Source: CAVPLM01 sp963713545
GTDB lineage: Bacteria; Actinomycetota; Thermoleophilia; RBG-16-64-13
Reading direction: 5' to 3'
DNA: 64,000 nt
Assembly (NCBI GenBank): GCA_963713545.1
Contig: CAVQME010000001.1
Span: 186,001 to 250,000, forward strand
Shown here one piece after another: positions 60,916 through 64,000 of this stretch (position 1 is the stretch's first letter; the number at the start of each line of letters is the position of its first letter). A model generated the notes under the pieces. That model worked only from the letters and a program-made list of their open reading frames with translations. It searched no databases and was not told where the DNA came from. The position numbers and the translations under genes were made by a program.

Positions 60916-61578
60916 GTGGACATCCTGACCGGACTCGGCCTGTCGATCCCGGCCGGTCTCAACGCGTACATCCCGCTTCTCGCGGTGGCGCTTGCCGAGC
61001 GCTTCGGGTGGCTCAGCCTGCGAGAACCATTCGACGTCCTCGGCACCTGGTGGATGATAGCCATCATCGCCGTCCTGCTCGTGATCGAGATTGTGGCCGA
61101 CAAGATCCCAGCGGTCGATCACGTGAACGATATGTTCCAGTCGGTTATTCGCCCGGCTGCAGGCGCCATCGTGGCCGTTGCGGGGTCGGGCAGTGCCTCC
61201 GAAGTGAACCCGTGGGTGATGGTGGTCATGGGGGTGCTCCTCGCCGGCGGCATGCATGCAGCCAAAGCCACCGCCCGGCCGGTGATCAACGCCGGCACGG
61301 CCGGGGTCGGAGCGGCGATGGTGAGCACGGCAGAGGATGCAGGGGCAGTTGCGATGTCGGCGATCGCGATCGCGATACCGATCCTGGTCATCTTCATACT
61401 GGCCGGTCTGCTCTACGTCCTTTGGCGGATGTGGCGCCGCCGGCGCAGGATGCGGCGTGAAGCCGCCGAGAAGGAAGCCGCGGAGCGCGAGGGCGCGGAG
61501 CACGAGGGCGCGAGGCAGGAGGGCACGAGGCAGGAGGGCGCGAGTCGCGAGGTCGAGGGGCCCGGCGACCAGTCCTAG
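60916..61578 (+). CDS. DUF4126-family membrane protein
   Basis: 220 residues from a GTG (GGGGAG 6 nt upstream), 3 bp after the ATPase gene. The DUF4126 pattern is GLGLSIPAGLNAYIPLLAVA, LGTWWMIAIIAVLLVIEIVA, DKIPAVDHVNDMFQSVIRPA, and GGMHAAKATARPVINAGTAG; about five hydrophobic segments. After a basic stretch (RMWRRRRRMRRE) the C-terminus is a charged five-residue repeat region (residues 189-213). DUF4126 proteins have no established function. Tight linkage to the ABC exporter suggests a common role or shared expression. Confidence 0.85.
   Translation: MDILTGLGLSIPAGLNAYIPLLAVALAERFGWLSLREPFDVLGTWWMIAIIAVLLVIEIVADKIPAVDHVNDMFQSVIRPAAGAIVAVAGSGSASEVNPWVMVVMGVLLAGGMHAAKATARPVINAGTAGVGAAMVSTAEDAGAVAMSAIAIAIPILVIFILAGLLYVLWRMWRRRRRMRREAAEKEAAEREGAEHEGARQEGTRQEGASREVEGPGDQS
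61480..61554. repeat. 15-bp degenerate repeats coding a charged C-terminal tail
   Basis: Five successive 15-bp units encode AEREG, AEHEG, ARQEG, TRQEG and ASREV at the C-terminus of the DUF4126 protein. The third and fourth DNA units differ at only two positions. Confidence 0.6.
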
Positions 61579-61695
61579 GGGCCCCAGGGGCGCCTCTTTG
61601 CTCCGTATCCATCGGGGTCGAAGCCGCTCGTTGGCACAGTGACGCTGTAATATTCATGGCTCCGCAGTCGGGCAATTAGAGTCGGGAGATGGACG

Positions 61696-62568
61696 ATGGC
61701 AAGACTCGCGTTTCTTGGTCTGGGCGTGATGGGCTACCCGATGGCAGGGCACCTGCGGAGGGGTGGCCACCACGCGACCGTTTATAACCGCACTGCCGCC
61801 AAAGCCGCGCAGTGGGTCGCAGAGTACGGCGGCAGCAGCGCGCCCACCCCGCGCGAGGCGGCCGCTGGTTGTGAGATGGTACTCATGTGCGTCGGCAACG
61901 ACGACGATATCCGCTCGGTGGTATTCGGCCCCGATGGCGTTCTGGCCGGGATGAGGGAAGGCGCCATCCTGGTCGATCACACCACCGCGTCGGCCACCAT
62001 CGCCCGTGAGCTTGACGCGACCTGCAGAGAGAGAGGCATGGGCTTCATCGACGCGCCTATCTCAGGCGGGCAGATCGGCGCGATCAACGGGCAGTTGGGC
62101 ATCATGTGTGGCGGCGAGGAGATCGCCTTCGCCCAGGCCAAGCCGGTGCTCGACCTCTACGCGAAGCAGTGCGCGCTGATCGGTCCGGCCGGTAGCGGGC
62201 AGCTCACCAAGATGGTGAACCAGATCGCCATCGCCGGCTTGGTGCAAGGACTGGCGGAGGCGATCAACTTCGGGAAGCGGGCGGGGCTGGACATCGAGAA
62301 GGTCATCGATGTGCTCGCCACCGGCGCGGCTCAGTCCTGGCAGATGGAGAACCGGTGGAAGACGATGGACGAGGTGAAGTTCGACGGCTTCGGTTTCGCG
62401 GTCGACTGGATGCGCAAAGACCTCGCCATCTGCCTGGAGGAAGCAGGCAGGAACGGCGCGCGCCTGCCGGCCACGGCGCTCATCGACCAGTTCTACGCTC
62501 AGGTGCAGGCCCGCGGCGGGAACCGCTGGGATACCTCTTCCCTGATGCACCTGCTGGCGAACGATTGA
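61696..62568 (+). CDS. 3-hydroxyisobutyrate dehydrogenase family (beta-hydroxyacid dehydrogenase)
   Basis: 290 residues, ATG with GGGAGA upstream. ARLAFLGLGVMGYPMAGHLR is the GxGxMG NAD(P) motif, followed by NRTAAK (Arg after beta-2, NADP-leaning). DAPISGGQIGAINGQLGIMC is the substrate-binding DxPVSGG segment, and GQLTKMVNQIAIAGLVQGLA contains the catalytic Lys (GxxxKxxxN). Family members act on 3-hydroxyisobutyrate, tartronate semialdehyde or related small beta-hydroxyacids. It is a single gene facing modD; the 98 bp between them holds only a weak 6-bp GC hairpin near 62623-62638. Confidence 0.93.
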   Translation: MARLAFLGLGVMGYPMAGHLRRGGHHATVYNRTAAKAAQWVAEYGGSSAPTPREAAAGCEMVLMCVGNDDDIRSVVFGPDGVLAGMREGAILVDHTTASATIARELDATCRERGMGFIDAPISGGQIGAINGQLGIMCGGEEIAFAQAKPVLDLYAKQCALIGPAGSGQLTKMVNQIAIAGLVQGLAEAINFGKRAGLDIEKVIDVLATGAAQSWQMENRWKTMDEVKFDGFGFAVDWMRKDLAICLEEAGRNGARLPATALIDQFYAQVQARGGNRWDTSSLMHLLAND

Positions 62569-62666
62569 AGGACCTGCGGTCGGGAGTCGAGAGGTGTCAC
62601 CGAGCCACGGGACAACCGGGCTGCGCCGCCCACGGCGCCACGCGGGGGAGCGCCGTGAACCCATGC

Positions 62667-63563
62667 TCAGTCAAGCGCCTCCATGCTCACCGCTATGTCC
62701 GCGGGCTTCCCCCAGTACATCGAGGAGGTCACAAGGAGATCGACTCCGGTCGCCGCGTATGCCTCCACGTTGTCCTGAGTGACACCGCCGGCGGCGGCGA
62801 TGATCATGTCCGGACTTGTAGCCCTGAGCGTCTGAACAAGCCGACCCAACTCCTCTGGGCCCATCTTGTCCACCTGGACGATGTCGGCACCAGCCAGCGC
62901 CGCAGCCAGGGCGTCGGCCTGGTCGACTACCTCCACGGCTATCTTCTTCTCTGTCGCCCGGTGCTTGATCCCGGGGAGGCGCGTCCATAGCTCCTGGGCA
63001 CCGCCCAGAAAGACGCGGTGCTGCTCGAAAACCAAGACGCTCTCTGAGAGGCCCAGGCGATGCGGCAACCCGCCCCCGGCATAGACCGCCTTGATCGCGA
63101 CGGCCTTGGTGCCGGGAAAGACCTTCCGAGTAGCGACGACCTCAACCGCGGGATTCACGCTCCGAGCAGACTGGACTAGCAGGTGGGTGCGCGTGGCGAT
63201 CGCGGACGCCGCCTCAAGCAGATTCACAGTGGCTTTCCATGCCGTGTGAAGAGATTCTGCGGGCCCGGTAGCCTCCAGGAACACTCGGGCCTCCGGCAGC
63301 AAAGTTCCGCTGGGCTCTGCCAGCGTCACCGCGCACCCTTGCCGTTCTAGCAGCCGCATGGCCTCTTCAGTGCAGCACAGCGTGGTCTCATGACGGGTCC
63401 TGAAGGTGATTCGACCTGGCCTGGCGCCGATCTGCAGGAGGATGGTAGTGAGGTCGCCGTATGGACAGTCCTCCTGGAGAAACCGGTCGATCTCTCCGTC
63501 CGGAAGACAGTACGTGGTCCGCTGCGGCGCTCCACCGTGAGGCGCCCACCCCGCGCCGCTCAT
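62667..63563 (-). CDS. modD: ModD-like protein (molybdenum transport-associated quinolinate phosphoribosyltransferase homologue)
   Basis: 298 residues from the ATG at 63563, overlapping the modB stop (ATGA). ModD pattern: EIDRFLQEDCPYGDLTTILL at the N-terminus, VNLLEAASAIATRTHLLVQS, VVATRKVFPGTKAVAIKAVY, GGGLPHRLGLSESVLVFEQH and the barrel end DIVQVDKMGPEELGRLVQTL. It is homologous to NadC, but ModD proteins occur with molybdate transporters and a role in molybdenum or cofactor supply is suspected rather than proven. Its position after modB fits that, as does the presence of several Mo/W enzymes in the window. Confidence 0.9.
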   Translation of the reverse strand: MSGAGWAPHGGAPQRTTYCLPDGEIDRFLQEDCPYGDLTTILLQIGARPGRITFRTRHETTLCCTEEAMRLLERQGCAVTLAEPSGTLLPEARVFLEATGPAESLHTAWKATVNLLEAASAIATRTHLLVQSARSVNPAVEVVATRKVFPGTKAVAIKAVYAGGGLPHRLGLSESVLVFEQHRVFLGGAQELWTRLPGIKHRATEKKIAVEVVDQADALAAALAGADIVQVDKMGPEELGRLVQTLRATSPDMIIAAAGGVTQDNVEAYAATGVDLLVTSSMYWGKPADIAVSMEALD

Positions 63564-64000
63564 GCCTTCACTGCCTTTCGCCCCATGCGGTTGGAGATGT
63601 AGATCACTGCTCCGGCCACAAAGACGAACAACAGGACCATCCACGAGGCCGTGCTCCACTCACCATATATGGTCTCCGTGTAGATGGTGAGTGGCATCGT
63701 ATTGGTCTTTCCGGGCATGTTCCCCGCCACCATGATCGTGGCCCCGAACTCTCCCATGGCTCTGGCAAAAGCCAGAGTCGCTCCGGCGATGATCCCCCGC
63801 GCGGACAGCGGGATAACCACACGAGCAGCGGTGTAGAACTCCGAGCGGCCAAGCGTGAACGAGGCGTTGAGAAGATCCTGATCCACCGCTTCCATCGAGG
63901 CACGCGCCGTCTTGATCATGAAAGGAAAGGACACGACGAACGACGCCAGGGCTGCAGCGTACCAGGTGAACAGTATGTCTAGGTCGCCACCGGTGGCGAA
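63560..64000 (-). CDS. modB: molybdate ABC transporter permease ModB (5' part beyond window)
   Basis: The frame is open from the window edge to 63560 (146 codons). The last two-thirds of a ModB-type permease are visible: SFVVSFPFMIKTARASMEAV, the EAA loop GRSEFYTAARVVIPLSARGI followed by AGATLAFARAMGEFGATIMV, then AGNMPGKTNTMPLTIYTETI, which are hallmark ModB residues. The final helix MVLLFVFVAGAVIYISNRMG is complete. It imports molybdate (or tungstate) together with ModA and ModC, which would lie to the right. Stop overlaps modD. Confidence 0.93.
   Translation of the reverse strand, partial: FATGGDLDILFTWYAAALASFVVSFPFMIKTARASMEAVDQDLLNASFTLGRSEFYTAARVVIPLSARGIIAGATLAFARAMGEFGATIMVAGNMPGKTNTMPLTIYTETIYGEWSTASWMVLLFVFVAGAVIYISNRMGRKAVKA

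Noticed and set aside
62623..62638. Bidirectional terminator between the convergent hydroxyacid dehydrogenase and modD genes
   Set aside because: Only a 6-bp GC stem with no T-run on either strand.
1..64000. tRNA, rRNA or riboswitch genes
   Set aside because: No cloverleaf, rRNA core segment or B12-riboswitch box was seen by eye on either strand; a covariance-model search would be decisive.

Overview
The window is high-GC DNA with dense, mostly leftward (minus-strand) coding. It looks like a catabolic region of an anaerobic bacterium. Anaerobic markers are indolepyruvate:ferredoxin oxidoreductase, an aldehyde:ferredoxin oxidoreductase-type tungsten/molybdenum enzyme, two ADP-forming acyl-CoA synthetases, two Mo-bisPGD/FeS enzyme pairs, and a ModB/ModD pair at the right edge. 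The solute-binding lipoproteins carry Thr/Ala/Ser/Pro-rich linkers after the lipobox, as is common in Gram-positive lineages. I suspect an anaerobic actinobacterial-type or similar high-GC lineage, but no marker gene in the window settles this.

Layout. 0-3.6 kb: an operon of 3-hydroxyacyl-CoA-dehydrogenase-family enzyme, BKACE (beta-keto acid cleavage) enzyme, SDR and a truncated IclR regulator. 3.6-8.4 kb: a complete Liv-type ABC uptake operon (H, M, G, F, K) in which all five genes carry apparent single-base indels. 8.9-11.4 kb: class-III aminotransferase and alanine dehydrogenase. 11.7-12.9 kb: a further Liv-type binding protein. 12.9-18.2 kb: two tandem copies of a soluble molybdopterin oxidoreductase plus small ferredoxin-like subunit, next to a divergent TetR gene with two matching palindromes. 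19.1-24.6 kb: an insertion-sequence graveyard (IS481-, IS630- and IS256-like remnants and an FeS-subunit fragment) interleaved with an M20 peptidase and an AOR-family enzyme. 24.6-31.8 kb: a VOC protein, IorB/IorA, ADP-forming acyl-CoA synthetase, and two GntR regulators sharing a 25-bp operator. 31.8-34.0 kb: EthD/DUF3237/SDR operon. 34.1-39.3 kb: a second Liv operon in which LivM, LivG and LivF are one 915-residue polypeptide. 39.5-41.8 kb: a second acyl-CoA synthetase.

41.8-56.6 kb holds a CoA-linked degradation cluster: HpaB/4-hydroxybutyryl-CoA-dehydratase-like protein, two SnoaL-like proteins, a 2,4-dienoyl-CoA-reductase-like flavoenzyme, 3-hydroxyacyl-CoA dehydrogenase, two SDRs, an M24 protein, thiolase, a FadN-type multifunctional enzyme, a Zn-alcohol dehydrogenase and a TetR regulator. 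Three promoters in this cluster share TTGACA-N18-(CAGAAT/GACAAT) followed two bases later by the palindrome ATAGAGCG-CT-CGCTCTAT, which defines a probable local TetR regulon. Its gene content recalls the bile-acid dehydroxylation (bai) logic of flavoenzyme plus SnoaL-fold dehydratase plus SDR, but the substrate cannot be read from sequence.

56.6-64 kb: a leftward trio (conserved unknown protein, short CobW-like GTPase, small unknown protein) stands back to back with a cobalamin-binding protein, an FtsX-like/LolD-like ABC exporter and a DUF4126 membrane protein. Then come a 3-hydroxyisobutyrate-dehydrogenase-family enzyme, ModD and a truncated ModB. No rRNA, tRNA or CRISPR array was seen. Apparent frameshifts are concentrated in the first 13.2 kb, which suggests a sequence-quality problem there rather than wholesale gene decay.
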